DNA from: a virus
Virus record (IMG/VR): IMGVR_UViG_3300047562_000529
Location: 1 to 30,694 of that record
Direction: 5' to 3' (one strand)
DNA length: 30,694 bases
The notes under the pieces were generated by a model. That model had not been told where the DNA came from and did no database searches. It was given only the letters and a program-made list of their open reading frames with translations. Made by a program: the position numbers and the translations under genes. Positions 7,496 to 19,700 of this stretch are shown here, piece after piece (position 1 is the first letter of the stretch; each line of letters begins with the position of its first letter).

Positions 7496-9019
7496 ATGGC
7501 AAATACAACCAATAGAAAATCAGTTAAAGGTAATTACGATAAATCCAAGTCCACTGGTCTTATAACAGACTCGGGTCCATACATTGGAATCATAAAGAAC
7601 AATGTCGATCCTGCTAGACTAGGTAGATTGCAGGTATATATTCCTGATGTAGGCGGAGATCCCGAAGATCCGTCATCCTGGATAACAGTTACCTATGCTA
7701 GTCCATTCTTTGGATCTACAAAAGGTACTATAAGCACTGAAGTTGTGTTTTCTAACGAGAAACAAACTTACGGATTTTGGATGGTTCCGCCCGATCTTGA
7801 CAATCAAGTGTTATTAACATTTGTGAATGGTGATATCAGCAGAGGTTACTGGTTTGCTTGTATTCCCAACGTTGAATCAAAACATATGACTCCGGGACTA
7901 CCTGGACTTAGATGGGACAAAACTGTTACAGACGATCCCGAACTTGAGTCTAGAAAACTTCGTCAGGGAGAAGTTCATTTACCTACTAGTGAAATAAATT
8001 TAAATGATCCTAGACTAGGCCAACAGGGTAATTTACTTAATCTTGACCGAGTAGCACACTTACCTCAAGCCAAGACAGTAATCGAACAAGGATTAGAAAC
8101 AGACCCTACTAGGGGCACAATTACCAGTAGTAGCCAACGTGAAGCACCCAGTGGGGTATTTGGATTTAGTACTCCGGGGCGTCCTTATCCCGACATCGCT
8201 AATGTCTATAAAAATTCAATGGGTGACCCAGCTTTCAGACAGGTTATTAGAGATCTGTTAAATGACGAAGAACAAACAATTGAAGAAAGTCCGTTAAACA
8301 ATCCCTTAGGTCGTGTTGGTGGGCATACGCTTGTTATGGATGACGGTGATGTCTATGGTGACAACGATTTAGTCAGACTACGCACTGCTGGCGGGCATAC
8401 TATATTAATGCACGACACAGAGAACATTATCTATATTACAAATAAAAAAGGTAATGCTTGGATAGAACTTACTCCAACCGGTGCAATTAATGTATACGGC
8501 GCTAAGTCTTATAGTTTACGCAGTGAAGCAGACATTAACTTACACGCCAGTGCTAACGTAAATATACACGCAGGGGATAGTATTAACTGTTTTGCACAAG
8601 AACGTATAGAAACAGAAACAACAATTAAACGTGAACGTGTAAAAGATTTATACAATATTGATTCTGGCAATTACGGATTGTTAGTAGGTAATCAAATTAA
8701 AATTAAATCAGGTACTACCAGCGGATGGCACGTAGCATCTGGTGAATTATGGTTGACGGGTGGTACAGACATACACTTAAACACCAGCGGAAAAACTATC
8801 CCGGATCCGGAAAGCAATGCACCGTTTGAACAATTTCAAAAGCAGGATGTATTCTTTGATCCTGCAATACAACGCTGGGTAATAGATACACGTACAGAAT
8901 ATGAGTTTGAAAGTATTGCACCTTTCACTCCTACACACGAACCGTGGTCGAGAGAAACAGGACCACAAAAGTTAAATAGTGGAACATTAAAAGAAACTAA
9001 AAACCAATCAGACGAATAA
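7496..9019 (+). CDS. 5: gp5-like baseplate spike protein lacking a lysozyme domain
   Basis: Central spike of the tail. Residues about 26-165 form the N-terminal OB-fold seen in gp5/VgrG proteins (GPYIGIIKNNVDPARLGRLQ, VYIPDVGGDPEDP, then a WITVTYASPF strand). Around 275-330 comes the conserved spike junction (GGHTLVMDDGD, LVRLRTAGGHTILMHD, KKGNAWIELTPTGAINVY). A short beta-helix-like repeat follows (INLHASAN, VNIHAGDS, INCFAQER). T4 gp5 carries a lysozyme between the OB-fold and the helix; here residues about 170-270 look like linker and no lysozyme motif is visible. The 507-residue length compares with 575 in T4. ATG at 7496 follows the hub stop by one base, with AGGAAA upstream. The hydrolase role seems moved to the next gene. 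Confidence 0.85.
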   Translation: MANTTNRKSVKGNYDKSKSTGLITDSGPYIGIIKNNVDPARLGRLQVYIPDVGGDPEDPSSWITVTYASPFFGSTKGTISTEVVFSNEKQTYGFWMVPPDLDNQVLLTFVNGDISRGYWFACIPNVESKHMTPGLPGLRWDKTVTDDPELESRKLRQGEVHLPTSEINLNDPRLGQQGNLLNLDRVAHLPQAKTVIEQGLETDPTRGTITSSSQREAPSGVFGFSTPGRPYPDIANVYKNSMGDPAFRQVIRDLLNDEEQTIEESPLNNPLGRVGGHTLVMDDGDVYGDNDLVRLRTAGGHTILMHDTENIIYITNKKGNAWIELTPTGAINVYGAKSYSLRSEADINLHASANVNIHAGDSINCFAQERIETETTIKRERVKDLYNIDSGNYGLLVGNQIKIKSGTTSGWHVASGELWLTGGTDIHLNTSGKTIPDPESNAPFEQFQKQDVFFDPAIQRWVIDTRTEYEFESIAPFTPTHEPWSRETGPQKLNSGTLKETKNQSDE

Positions 9020-10005
9020 TGGCAGACTTTGGCATAACAGAAGCGTATAAAACTCCACTTACATCGGAGCAGTTAGCACCAAGAGAATCTCTTGGGCTAA
9101 CAACAAGTCCGTTTGGTGTTAGGATTAAGCGTACGAATATAAACATTCCGGGGCTTTTGAGATCTGCCGTTAAAGCACTAATGTTAGAAATTGCCTATTT
9201 AGAAACAGGTAACGATAATACATATAATCAAGATAATCGTTACGGGAAATACGCAGTACATAAGAATACGCTGACAAATTTTGGCTATCTAAGTGCAGAC
9301 GGAAGCGCCTGGACTGACAAGGAAGGTATTAGTGATACCGCCGGTTTTCTTGCTAGTACAAGATTGCAAGATAGAATAATGGAACGTTTTCTAGTAGAAC
9401 AATATGTTATGGGAATTAATATAGGTAGCATTAAAGATAATGACTCTATCGCCACAGTGGCCAGTATGTTAGCAGTAGCGTATCAGTTTCAAGATTATGT
9501 TTATTCGATAACAGAATATGATTCAAGTTATCTTGTTAGTACAGCCGCAAATTTATCTACAAATTTAGCCAATACTTTGAGTACTCTTGGCTATGCTAAT
9601 GTTGCTAAATCACACTACGACAATTCAGGTCTGTCAACACTAGCAAGTGACTTTACACAATCTCTTTCATTCTCTACAGTCAATAACGAGGTACAGAAAA
9701 GAATGTATGCAATAGTGCAAGATATAAACGATACTAGTTTAGTTACAACACAAACAGTCGAGTCTGCACTGTACGGGAACATTGAAGGTAGAAATAAACA
9801 GTTAGCTATTTCTTTGGCTCAAACAAGTATCACTACATTAAACAACAAAATTAATAACACATATCAGAATCTTCCTGCTATTAGAGCAAAACAGTGGAGA
9901 TCAGCTGGAAATATAAATGACAGTCGAGGCAGACCTGGCGCACTATTTTTTAATGCTGGAAAATATGCTATCGATGTGTTAGATGCTGATGTGGTAACTG
10001 GGTAA
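9019..10005 (+). CDS. Baseplate-associated lysozyme/transglycosylase-like protein
   Basis: Likely cell-wall hydrolase that helps the tail cross peptidoglycan. Residues about 50-130 resemble the lysozyme/soluble-transglycosylase fold: LMLEIAYLETGNDNTYN with E62 as candidate catalytic acid, followed by DNRYGKYAVHKNTLTNFGYL, comparable to the E-S/T-G ... YG-Y-Q/V pattern of phage muramidases, and a helical stretch to about 135. The remaining 190 residues are Ser/Thr/Asn-rich and helical-looking, with no recognised domain. The C-terminus (RGRPGALFFNAGKYAIDVLD) may anchor it to the hub. The ATG shares its first base with the gp5 stop codon (TAATG). Together with gp5 this looks like the T4 spike-lysozyme split over two genes. 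Catalytic activity is inferred. Confidence 0.65.
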   Translation: MADFGITEAYKTPLTSEQLAPRESLGLTTSPFGVRIKRTNINIPGLLRSAVKALMLEIAYLETGNDNTYNQDNRYGKYAVHKNTLTNFGYLSADGSAWTDKEGISDTAGFLASTRLQDRIMERFLVEQYVMGINIGSIKDNDSIATVASMLAVAYQFQDYVYSITEYDSSYLVSTAANLSTNLANTLSTLGYANVAKSHYDNSGLSTLASDFTQSLSFSTVNNEVQKRMYAIVQDINDTSLVTTQTVESALYGNIEGRNKQLAISLAQTSITTLNNKINNTYQNLPAIRAKQWRSAGNINDSRGRPGALFFNAGKYAIDVLDADVVTG

Positions 10006-10013
10006 ATATACAT

Positions 10014-10391
10014 ATGGCTATAAGATATAAAGGTTTCAGTACCGTAAACAGAATTAAAAAGTTTCACTTTGTTGACTATGAATTAGTTAAGCAAGACTTA
10101 ATTAATCATTTCAGCATTAGGAAAGGTGAAAAACTAATGAATCCAAACTTTGGTTCTATAGTTTGGAGTCTCCTTTACGAACCAATGACCGAGGATCTAA
10201 AGTCAAGTCTAATAGAAGATGTAACTAAAATAGTTCGATACGATCCGCGATTACGTGCAGATAGAGTTATTATCAATGAGTTTGAACAAGGTATAAAAGT
10301 AAGAATTGAATTAACTTTCCTCCCCGGAAATTTCAGCGACAGCCTAGTGCTAGAATTTAATTCTAACAGCAACGATTTAAACGTTTTATAA
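10014..10391 (+). CDS. 25: gp25-like baseplate wedge protein
   Basis: A 125-residue protein of the GPW/gp25 family, which forms part of the wedge core with gp6 and gp53 and contacts the sheath. Typical features are a start FSTVNRIKKFHFVDYELVKQ, then GEKLMNPNFGSIVWSLLYEP at about 38-58 (the conserved EP of the family), followed by LIEDVTKIVRYDPRLRADRV and a closing beta-hairpin. T4 gp25 is 132 residues, so the gene is full length. It starts 8 bases after the preceding stop and has only a weak purine-rich site (GGGTAAA). Confidence 0.9.
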   Translation: MAIRYKGFSTVNRIKKFHFVDYELVKQDLINHFSIRKGEKLMNPNFGSIVWSLLYEPMTEDLKSSLIEDVTKIVRYDPRLRADRVIINEFEQGIKVRIELTFLPGNFSDSLVLEFNSNSNDLNVL

Positions 10392-10411
10392 TAATAGCAC
10401 TTTTTAAATGC

Positions 10412-10419
10412 CATAAATA
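10412..10419 (+). promoter_or_regulatory. Candidate T4-type late promoter before gene 6
   Basis: CATAAATA matches TATAAATA at 7 of 8 positions and lies in the 52-base gap between genes 25 and 6, the longest gap in the plus-strand operon. A transcript would begin near 10425 and give a leader of about 18 bases. The longer string ATAAATACTGAA (10413-10424) recurs at 27866-27877. Confidence 0.6.
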
Positions 10420-10443
10420 CTGAATAATAGGTATTAATTAAAT

Positions 10444-13400
10444 ATGGCTACTACTACACGACAAACCAGTTTATTAGTTCAGCAAGACTGGACTAAAATT
10501 TACCAGACATTCAAAGAAGCAAACTTCCAAAGTTTTGACTTTGAAACTATACGCAAGAGTATGATAGAATACTTGCGTACCTATTACCCAGAAGACTTCA
10601 ACGACTTTACAGAATCAAGCGAGTATGTCGCACTCATTGATTTGATTGCTTTCTTAGGACAGAGTTTAGCATTTAGAACAGACCTAAATGCACGTGAAAA
10701 TTTTATTGACACTGCTGAGCGTCGTGATAGCATATTAAAACTAGCCAAGTTAATCAGTTATAATCCTAAGCGTAATATCCCTGCGTCAGGTTTCTTAAAG
10801 TTTCAAAGTGTACTCACTACAGAAACAGTATTTGACAGCGAAGGTAATAACTTATCAAACACCATTGTTAACTGGAACGACAGTACTAACGAGAACTGGC
10901 TAGAACAGTTCACAGCAGTATTGAATTCGTCTTTGGTGCCCACACAGGCCATTGGCAAGCCAGGTGCTACTAAAACACTGAACGGTGTTAAGACAGATGA
11001 GTACGGTGTTAGAATGTTAACTAACATCATTCCAGTGCAGTCGTTTAACGTAAGTGTGTCGGGCATTGCTACACGATTTGAGATAGTAAGTGCTACAACT
11101 GCAAACTATGAATATGTATATGAGAATGAACCTCGTCCTAATGGTGCATTTAATTTCTTATATAGAAATGATAATCAGGGCAACGGGTCTAATAATACAG
11201 GATACTTCTTGTACTTTAAACAAGGAGAATTAAAGAATCTCGACTTTAAGGTCAGTGACAGTTTACCTAATCGTGTTGTTAGTGTTAACTTTAATAACAT
11301 CAACAACAATGATGTATGGTTATACAATTTAAACTCAGACGGAACTATTGACACAGAATGGACTAAAGTTCCAGCAGTAAACGGTATAAACGTAATATAT
11401 AACAACACTGCTGACAGAAACCTGTACAGTGTTAACACTAGAGCAAACGATCAAATTGATTTAGTATTTGGTGATGGTTCATTTACTAATATTCCTGCAG
11501 GCAATTTTAGATTGTTTTATAGAATTTCAAACAATTTAACTTATAAGATCACCCCCGAAGAGATGAGCAGTATAACTATAAACTTGCCATATCGTAGTCG
11601 TTCGGGACGCACAGAAACTTTAACAATCCGTGCAAGTTTAGAATATACAGTAACTAATGCTACTGCTAGAGAATCACTTGAAGAAATTAGAACTAAAGCA
11701 CCACAACAGTATTACACACAGAATAGAATGGTGTCTGGTGAAGATTATAACGTTTTACCTTACACAACATTTAGCACGATACTAAAAGCAAAGGCAGTTA
11801 ATAGATCTAGCAGTGGTATCAGCAGATACTTAGATGTGATTGACTCTACTGGAAAGTATTCTAGTACAAATATATTCTCTCAAGATGGTATGATATATCA
11901 AGAAGAAGTTAATAACTTAGCTCTTACTTTTCAATTTACCAGTAGTAGTCAGGTTAACAATATAGTACAGTCTACTTTACAAAAACTGATCTCAGATAGT
12001 GAAGTAAAACATTTATATTATAGAACAGCTACACGACAAACACCAACTGCTACTTGGACACAATTAAGTAACAGTACCGGAAGAAGTACAGGTACTTTTA
12101 ATTCGGATAGTTATATCTACTTAAGACAAGGTGCACTAGTTAAGTTTACTGCACCCACAGGAAAGTTTTTTAATGCACAAAATCAGCTAGTAACTGGAAC
12201 ACCCGAAACAGAGTTTCAAAAGACTGAACTATGGGCTAGTATCATAAGTTACCCTACTCCAGGTATCGGCAATGCTATTTTAAGTACAGTGATTCCAAGC
12301 ACTGCCGTAGTGTCACAAGTTATACCTGTGTTTGAGAATTCGTGGCCTACTTCGTTAGTAGATAATATTGTTGCAAACATTTTAAGTTACAAAGACTTTG
12401 CACTCAGATACGACGTTTCTGAAATGGAATGGAAGATTATCGATGAAGCAAATATTGGAACTGGTAATTTTAGTTTAACCTATGCCGGCAATACAACCGG
12501 TACTAGTTTAGACAACAGCTGGTTTGTTAAACTTTCCTTCAGCAACGAAGAATATGATGTAACAGTACGTGGTACAAAGTACTTCTTCGAAAGTGTGAGA
12601 GAAACACGTTTTTATTACGACCCAGATGCTAAAGTATACGATTCAAGAACGGCAACAACAAGATTAGACGAGATTAAAATTCTTAGAACTAATACTAAGC
12701 CCGACACCTCAGATAGTTTATTCTACAGCCAATCTTGGAGAATAGATAATCGTGTATTAGCAAATGATGGAATTGAAGATAATAGAAAAATTTTAGTTAC
12801 ATTCCCAGACGACAACCTAGACGGTGTGCCTGATAACCCGGATTTGTTTATAACATTTGTTGCACCAACAGTTAATCCAGAGAACAAGTATGTGTATTTT
12901 ATAAAGTCAGAGTCTGTAACCAGTTTCCTACAGTATGATCCAGTAGCTAGATCCACAGTTGTTTCTAGTTACGGAACAGAAAGCGACATACTAAACAATA
13001 TCACATTGTATGCAATAGATACTGTGTTTTACGCATACTCAGAAGATAAGTTTTATCAGTCTGACGGCTCAGCACTTACCCTGCTTACTAACTACATAGC
13101 AAGAGTAGGTAGAGAAAACATTATGTTCCAATACACACATAATAGTCCTAATAATAGAAGAATAGATCCAAGTCCAAATAATCTAATAGACTTATATCTA
13201 TTAACCAGAGAATATAGCGATGACTATACTTCATATATTACTGACACTTCTGGAACAGTAGTTGAACCCACTGCTCCTAGTAGCGAAGATCTAAGATTAG
13301 ATTACAGCACCATCGAAAACTTCAAAACTGTTAGTGATAGTTTAATATACAATGCGGCAAAGTTTAAACCATTGTTTGGTAGTAAAGCTGATCCAGCACT

Positions 13401-13734
13401 AAGGGCAACGTTTAAGGTCGTTAAAAATCCTAGTGTTAATACCAGTGATAACGAAATAAAGAGTTTAGTGATTACAGCAATTAACTCATACTTTGATATT
13501 AACAATTGGGACTTTGGAGAAACGTTCTACTTTAGTGAACTAAGTGCTTACTTACATAGCGAACTTACACCTAACATAAGTAGTATCATCATTGTCCCTA
13601 ACCAATCATCAAATAGTTTTGGAAACCTGTATCAGATTAATGCAGATGCAGATGAGATCATTGTTAGTGCGGCAACAGTTAGTGATGTACAAATTATTTC
13701 TGCTATTACAGCAGGACAACTTAATAGGGTATAG
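10444..13734 (+). CDS. 6: gp6-like baseplate wedge protein
   Basis: Major wedge protein whose dimers make the inner baseplate ring. The first 110 residues are diagnostic (QQDWTKIYQTFKEANFQSFD, then ESSEYVALIDLIAFLGQSLA, FRTDLNARENFIDTAERRDS). A Baseplate_J-like core lies at about 335-440, with the DLVFGDGSFTNIPAGNFRLFYR pattern and MVSGEDYNVLPYTTF. The C-terminal part ends with a gp6/J-type element (FSELSAYLHSELTPNISSII, IVPNQ). At 1096 residues it is larger than T4 gp6 (660). The extra length lies mostly between about 500 and 950, a region rich in beta strands with Asn/Ser/Thr. The ribosome site is weak (AATAGG, over 12 bases upstream). Confidence 0.9.
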   Translation: MATTTRQTSLLVQQDWTKIYQTFKEANFQSFDFETIRKSMIEYLRTYYPEDFNDFTESSEYVALIDLIAFLGQSLAFRTDLNARENFIDTAERRDSILKLAKLISYNPKRNIPASGFLKFQSVLTTETVFDSEGNNLSNTIVNWNDSTNENWLEQFTAVLNSSLVPTQAIGKPGATKTLNGVKTDEYGVRMLTNIIPVQSFNVSVSGIATRFEIVSATTANYEYVYENEPRPNGAFNFLYRNDNQGNGSNNTGYFLYFKQGELKNLDFKVSDSLPNRVVSVNFNNINNNDVWLYNLNSDGTIDTEWTKVPAVNGINVIYNNTADRNLYSVNTRANDQIDLVFGDGSFTNIPAGNFRLFYRISNNLTYKITPEEMSSITINLPYRSRSGRTETLTIRASLEYTVTNATARESLEEIRTKAPQQYYTQNRMVSGEDYNVLPYTTFSTILKAKAVNRSSSGISRYLDVIDSTGKYSSTNIFSQDGMIYQEEVNNLALTFQFTSSSQVNNIVQSTLQKLISDSEVKHLYYRTATRQTPTATWTQLSNSTGRSTGTFNSDSYIYLRQGALVKFTAPTGKFFNAQNQLVTGTPETEFQKTELWASIISYPTPGIGNAILSTVIPSTAVVSQVIPVFENSWPTSLVDNIVANILSYKDFALRYDVSEMEWKIIDEANIGTGNFSLTYAGNTTGTSLDNSWFVKLSFSNEEYDVTVRGTKYFFESVRETRFYYDPDAKVYDSRTATTRLDEIKILRTNTKPDTSDSLFYSQSWRIDNRVLANDGIEDNRKILVTFPDDNLDGVPDNPDLFITFVAPTVNPENKYVYFIKSESVTSFLQYDPVARSTVVSSYGTESDILNNITLYAIDTVFYAYSEDKFYQSDGSALTLLTNYIARVGRENIMFQYTHNSPNNRRIDPSPNNLIDLYLLTREYSDDYTSYITDTSGTVVEPTAPSSEDLRLDYSTIENFKTVSDSLIYNAAKFKPLFGSKADPALRATFKVVKNPSVNTSDNEIKSLVITAINSYFDINNWDFGETFYFSELSAYLHSELTPNISSIIIVPNQSSNSFGNLYQINADADEIIVSAATVSDVQIISAITAGQLNRV

Positions 13735-13745
13735 GAAGGTAACAC

Positions 13746-16700
13746 ATGGCAGTATTCAAAACGCATCAGTTTTTACCTGACATTTTTCAAACTGATACTA
13801 ATAAAAAGTTTTTAAATGCTACATTTGACCAACTGGTTAGCGAACCACAACTTAAAAAAGTTAATGGATTCATTGGTCGTAAGTTAGCACCTTCGTATAA
13901 AGCAAGTGATAGTTATATCTTAGAGCCAACCAGCAATAGAGAAAATTATCAACTTGAGCCTAGTATTGTTATTAAGGATAAGTTTGCTAAAAATATCGAC
14001 TTTGCAACTACCTATGTTGATACTATTAATAAAATTAAGTACTATGGCGGTCTAATAGACAATCACAATAGACTGTTTGATAATGAATTTTATTCGTACG
14101 ATCCTAAAATAGATTTAGACAAATTTGTAAACTTTAGTCAGTACTACTGGCTTAAAGAAGGTCCTGACCCGATACAGATTACTTCTAGTGGAGTTAGCAC
14201 TAGTCAGACCTTTACTGTAACATATAATCCTATTAATAACGCCTACGAGTTTTCAGGTAGTGAAAATGTACCTAATCCAAGTATCACCCTTGCAAGAGGC
14301 GGAGTATATGAATTTACTGTTAATAGTATTGGAAATAACTTTTATATTCAAGGGAAGCCAGGCAAGAATGGTATTGACCCTGATCTAAGCAACATCCAAA
14401 CTAGAGATGTTTTTGGCGTTTCAGACAACGGTACTGATTCAGGAACTGTAAAATTTACTGTACCAAAAGCTACAGCACAAGACAAATTTATTAATTTACC
14501 AACTGTTGAAACTGTTAGTTACGCAACCGATCTTGCATTTAATCAGGTGCAGGGTGCCAAGCCACAAGACGTAATAGACAGTTACGGCGGGATTGACGGA
14601 CCTATCGCATACTTAGATGGTGCTACTATAGTGTTTGTGAATCGCGAATACATCGACGATACTTTTTGGGTAGATACTGTTAGAACAGAAAACGGAATAG
14701 TTTATTTTGATCAGAGCAACCAAATTGCTCTTGCTGATCGTACAAACGTTTATACTATCAGCATCCAAGTTGATTCAGACGGTAACGACAGAATTGTTTT
14801 ATTGTCTAAGATTGCTGTCCCTGAAGATCATAAAGTAAAGATTAAAGGTGGAGCATCTTATACTAGTAAAGAAGCATTTGTTCGAGATAGTGCATATGAA
14901 CTAGTGCCTTACATATCGGCGCCGTTTGATGTTTTATATTACCAAAGTGACACAGATAGTGATGCTGTTGGAATTATTAATATCATTGAACCAATATCCA
15001 ATGACGTTGACCCTGCTGTGGATATTGTTGGGGAATTATATTACACTAGTCCAAATGGTATAGTTCTAACAAACGGAATGAAAATATATTTTGATTCTAG
15101 TGTGCCTGCATCATGGCAGAACAAATACTATTACGTCGAAGGTGTAGGAACAGGTATTCGGTTAGTACCAGAATCTGAATTGATCAGCATAGAAACTATT
15201 AATGATAGTTTTGTAATTAGCGGTGGACTAGGATATGTTGTAGACGATAGACTTACTATTCAAGGCGGTACCTACGAGCGACAAGCAGTCGCAGTTGTTG
15301 ATGCTATCACTCCAAACACAGCAACATTTTCTGTTGCTATCAACACCATTACTGGTGTAGTAACTGGAGTCACTATTGTTAACGGCGGCGCCGGATATTT
15401 AACTGCTCCTACACTCACATTTACTAGTCCTGCAAGTGGTAGTTCTGCCACAGCATCAGCAACTATTACTGCAGGTGTGGTTACATCAGTAACACTTACT
15501 AGCGGCGGAAACGGATACGAAGCGCCCCCAATACTTACAGCAACTGACCCAGAGTCTGGCGCTATAAAAAGTTTTAAAATTAAAGATCTTGGTGATTATA
15601 CAGTACTACCTACTAATCCAGTTGATGTAACTGGCGGCTCTGGCGCAAGTGCGAGATTAGAAGTTTACCTTCAACCTGAGTACCCAGATTATATTACTAT
15701 AAACAGATCTAGTTTGGATAGAAATCCATGGAGTCGAGGAAATCGCTGGGTTCATAGAGATGTTATAGAAAAAACAGCGGTATATAATAATTCTACATTA
15801 ACATTCAACCAATCTAATCGTGCAAGCAGACCAATCATTGAGTTTGAAGCAGATTATCATTTGCACAACTTTGGTGCAGTAGCAAAACTACCTATTGACA
15901 TATTAGATGATACTGTTGAAAGAGCCTTCCAAGAAGTTCAAGGTAAGATTTGTATTGATACTACTACATTTGCAGTTCACAATGAGTTAACATTGACTCA
16001 TGGTGATAGAGTTGTTTTTGCTCGAGATCTTGACAATACCGTTAGAAACAAAATATACAATTTTACGATTGAGAAAGCTGTTGACGAACCTGCTGATGTT
16101 TACAAAGCATATTTGGTAGAAGCAGATGATGCTACTGTAGAAGAAAACAATACAGTGTTGGCTCTCTCAGGTAGACTCGGCGGACAGCAATATCATTACA
16201 ATGGAACAACATGGGTAACTTCGCAGGCTAAAACAGCTAGAAATCAAGAACCTTTATACGACATAGTTGATGACCAAGGTATTAGTTTTGCAAATGGAAC
16301 TACCTACACAGGGACAACATTTACAGGTACTAAAATATTCTCATACAAAAGAGGATCAGGTAACAATGACATCGAGTTAGGATTTCCGTTAAGTTATAAA
16401 AACTTTGCTAATCAAGGTGATATTGAATTTGAAAATAACTTTGATGCGCAGGTTTTTTCATATCTTGCAGGAAGTACCACTTTAATAACAGAACATAAGA
16501 TAAATTCAGGTTACTTACAAAAGAATATAACAACAACTACCTGTACAAGAGAAAACATTTGGAAGATTGCTAGAACATTTAGTAAACAATTTAAGATATA
16601 TGACTTTGTTTATGACGGAGTTACTAACTTATTCCCAATTGATAGTTTGCCCGATGTAAGCACAAACTTCCCACATATTAAAGTTTATGTTAATAATAAA

Positions 16701-19700
16701 ATTTTAACTTCGGGTAATTTTGCAACTACACAGGTTGTAGATAGATTTGCAATATTGGTCAACCCAGATCTGATAGTAAAAGATGATGTTGTATTTGTTG
16801 CAGTGTTTAACGAAGATATTCCTTTAGGAGACAATGCACATTACGAAATACCTATTAACTTAGATATTAATACTCTAAATAAAAATCATTCAACACTAAC
16901 CTTAGGTCAAATGCGTAACCATTTGATATCATTGAAAAATAATGGCCTAAATGTTGTTGGTAGTGTACCAGGTAACAGTAACTTACGAGATATAGTTTAT
17001 AAGAACACCTGCGGTAGTATTCTTCAACATAGTGCACCTGCGGTTTATTCAGGTCTATTCTTAAATCACCCAACAATGAATTTTGTAAACGCTATTAAGT
17101 TAGCAAACAGAGAGTATACAAAATTTAAGCATAGATTTTTAGAGATCGCTGGAAAGACCGACCTTGACTTTACAAATGTTCAAGATAGTTTTGAAACTAT
17201 CCTTACATCAATGCATTCAGTTAAGAATGATAGTTTCCCTTGGTACCATAGCGATATGATACCTCATGGAACTACTACTAGAACCTTATTACCAACATTT
17301 ACTGTTATTGACCCTGACCTGGTAACATTTGAATTAACAACAGTATTCAATGATAAAGTACCAAGCAACAAAGCAGTTCTAGTTTATGTAACAAGAACAA
17401 TTGACAATGTAACTAGCAAGACACTTGCAGTTAAAGGTAGAGACTATACATTCAATACAGATCGTGCCGCACTAACATTTACAAGCAATTTTAGATTGTT
17501 ATTTAACGATAAGATTGATATTGTTGAATACAGCGACACCGACGGAAGTTTTGTTCCTGAAACTCCAACTAAGATGGGTATGTACCCTAAGTTTGTTCCT
17601 GAAAAATATTTGGACAATACGCTACGTACACCAGTGTACATGATACAAGGACACGACGGTAGTTTAACACCAGCATTTAACGATTTTAGAGACGATTTAA
17701 TACTAGAACTTGAGCGTAGAATTTACAATAATATTAAAATTGATTACAATATTAATACTTTTGATCTTATTGATTATATGCCGGGTAAGTTTAGAGACAA
17801 TGACTACACAAGAGCAGAATTTAACCAAGTATTAAGCCAAGGCTTTCTAGCCTGGGTTGGTACTAATCGTTTAGATTTCTCAACCACCAAATATTTTAGG
17901 AGTAGTGATCCATTTACGTGGAACTTTAAGTTAATGACTGATGTTGTTAACGGTGAAAGTTTGCCAGGTACGTGGAGAGCTTGTCATCGTTATTTTTACG
18001 ACACAGATCGACCACATACACATCCCTGGGAGATGTTGGGCTTTAGTGAAAAGCCAGACTACTGGCAAGATCGTTATGGACCAGCTCCATATACCGGCGG
18101 AAATAGTGTACTATGGTCAGACCTGAGTGTAGGTTATATTCACGGTGGTGATCGTGCAGGTTTCGATTTACGCTATCAAAGACCAAACCTGTCAGACTTT
18201 ATTCCGGTTGACGACAATGGAAATTTACGTAGTCCTGAACAGATATTAACAGCAGACTTTGATGGGGATAAGGCTAATGTCAGTTATGCTGTTGGAGATA
18301 TAGGTCCAGTTGAATTAGCCTGGCGTCGTAGTAGTGAATATCCGTTTGCTGTGATGTTGGCGTTAGCACTAACTAAGCCAGCACGTTTCTTTGCACTTCA
18401 GGCAAATGTACACAGATATAATAGAAATCTGTTTACTGGACAATTTGAAATTAACGAAACAGGTCAGCATCTCACCCCTAGAGCAATCCAAGTTAATGGA
18501 TATGTAAACAGTGATGGCACTGTTCAAAGAACTGCTGGTTATGTGAACTGGATTAAAGACTATATTAAAAATTTAGGGGTAAGTGATGCGTCTGGCGTCA
18601 TAATTGATAACCTGTCAAGATTAAATGTACAACTTACATATAAAGTTGGAGGATTTACAGATAAAAAGTTTGTTGAGCTATTGGCTGAACAGAGTAGTCC
18701 TAGTAGTATTAATAATAGTGTTGTGATTCCCGATGAAAATTACAGAATACAAATGTACAAAGGATCACCTATTAGGAAAATTACTTATAGTGCTGTTATA
18801 GTTCAAAAGAGTGCTAGAGGATATACAGTAAGTGGTTACGATTTAACCAACCCATACTTCTTTATTATTCCTAGTATACCTAATAATAATGCATACGCAA
18901 TCACCGAAAACGATCAGAGAGTTGTTATCTATAGAGACTTTAGAAAAGTAAAATATACAGTACCATACGGGTTTGAATTTAATACCGTACAACAGGTAGC
19001 AGACTTTTTAGTAAGTTATCAGAGATACCTAAATAGTCAAGGATTTGTATTTACAGATAGGGACAATGATTTAGGAACTCAGAAAGATTGGGTATTAAGT
19101 GTACGAGAATTTTTGCATTGGAGCATCCAAGGATGGCGAAACAATAATATTATTGCACTAAGCCCAGTTAACAATGTTTTAAAAGTTTATGAACCTACAG
19201 CAGTGGTTGACGAAATAAAAAATACTCCGTTCAACAGCAGGGTATTAGATGTAAATTTTGAGCCTATTATTAAGAATGATTTTACTGTTTATCGAGAAAG
19301 TAATCTGTTTACACTACAATCAAACAGCGGTCAAACTGTGGGATTCGCAGAACTTGATTTAGTTCAGTACGAACATCTACTAGCATTGGATAACGTCACT
19401 GTGTTTAATGATGTGATTTATGTTCCAGAATTGGGTAATAGGCAATATAGACTTAAATTTGTTGGTCACAAGACAGATGCTTGGAACGGTAGTTTAGAAT
19501 TGCCTGGCTTTATGTTCTCCAGTGACTCAGTTGATTCTTGGTCTGCAGGATCTGATTATCTTAAAGGTACTATTGTACAGCACAAGAATCGATACTATAC
19601 AGCATTAGAAAATATAACTGCGGCAACAGATTTCCAAACACTTAAATGGAAACAGATTGAAAAATCAGAATTGCGTAGTGGAATGGTAAGAAACTATGCT

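Noticed and set aside
10415-10436. Short inverted repeat AATAC...GTATT in the gene 25-6 gap
   Set aside because: Only 5 pairs with a long AT-rich loop, too weak to call a terminator.
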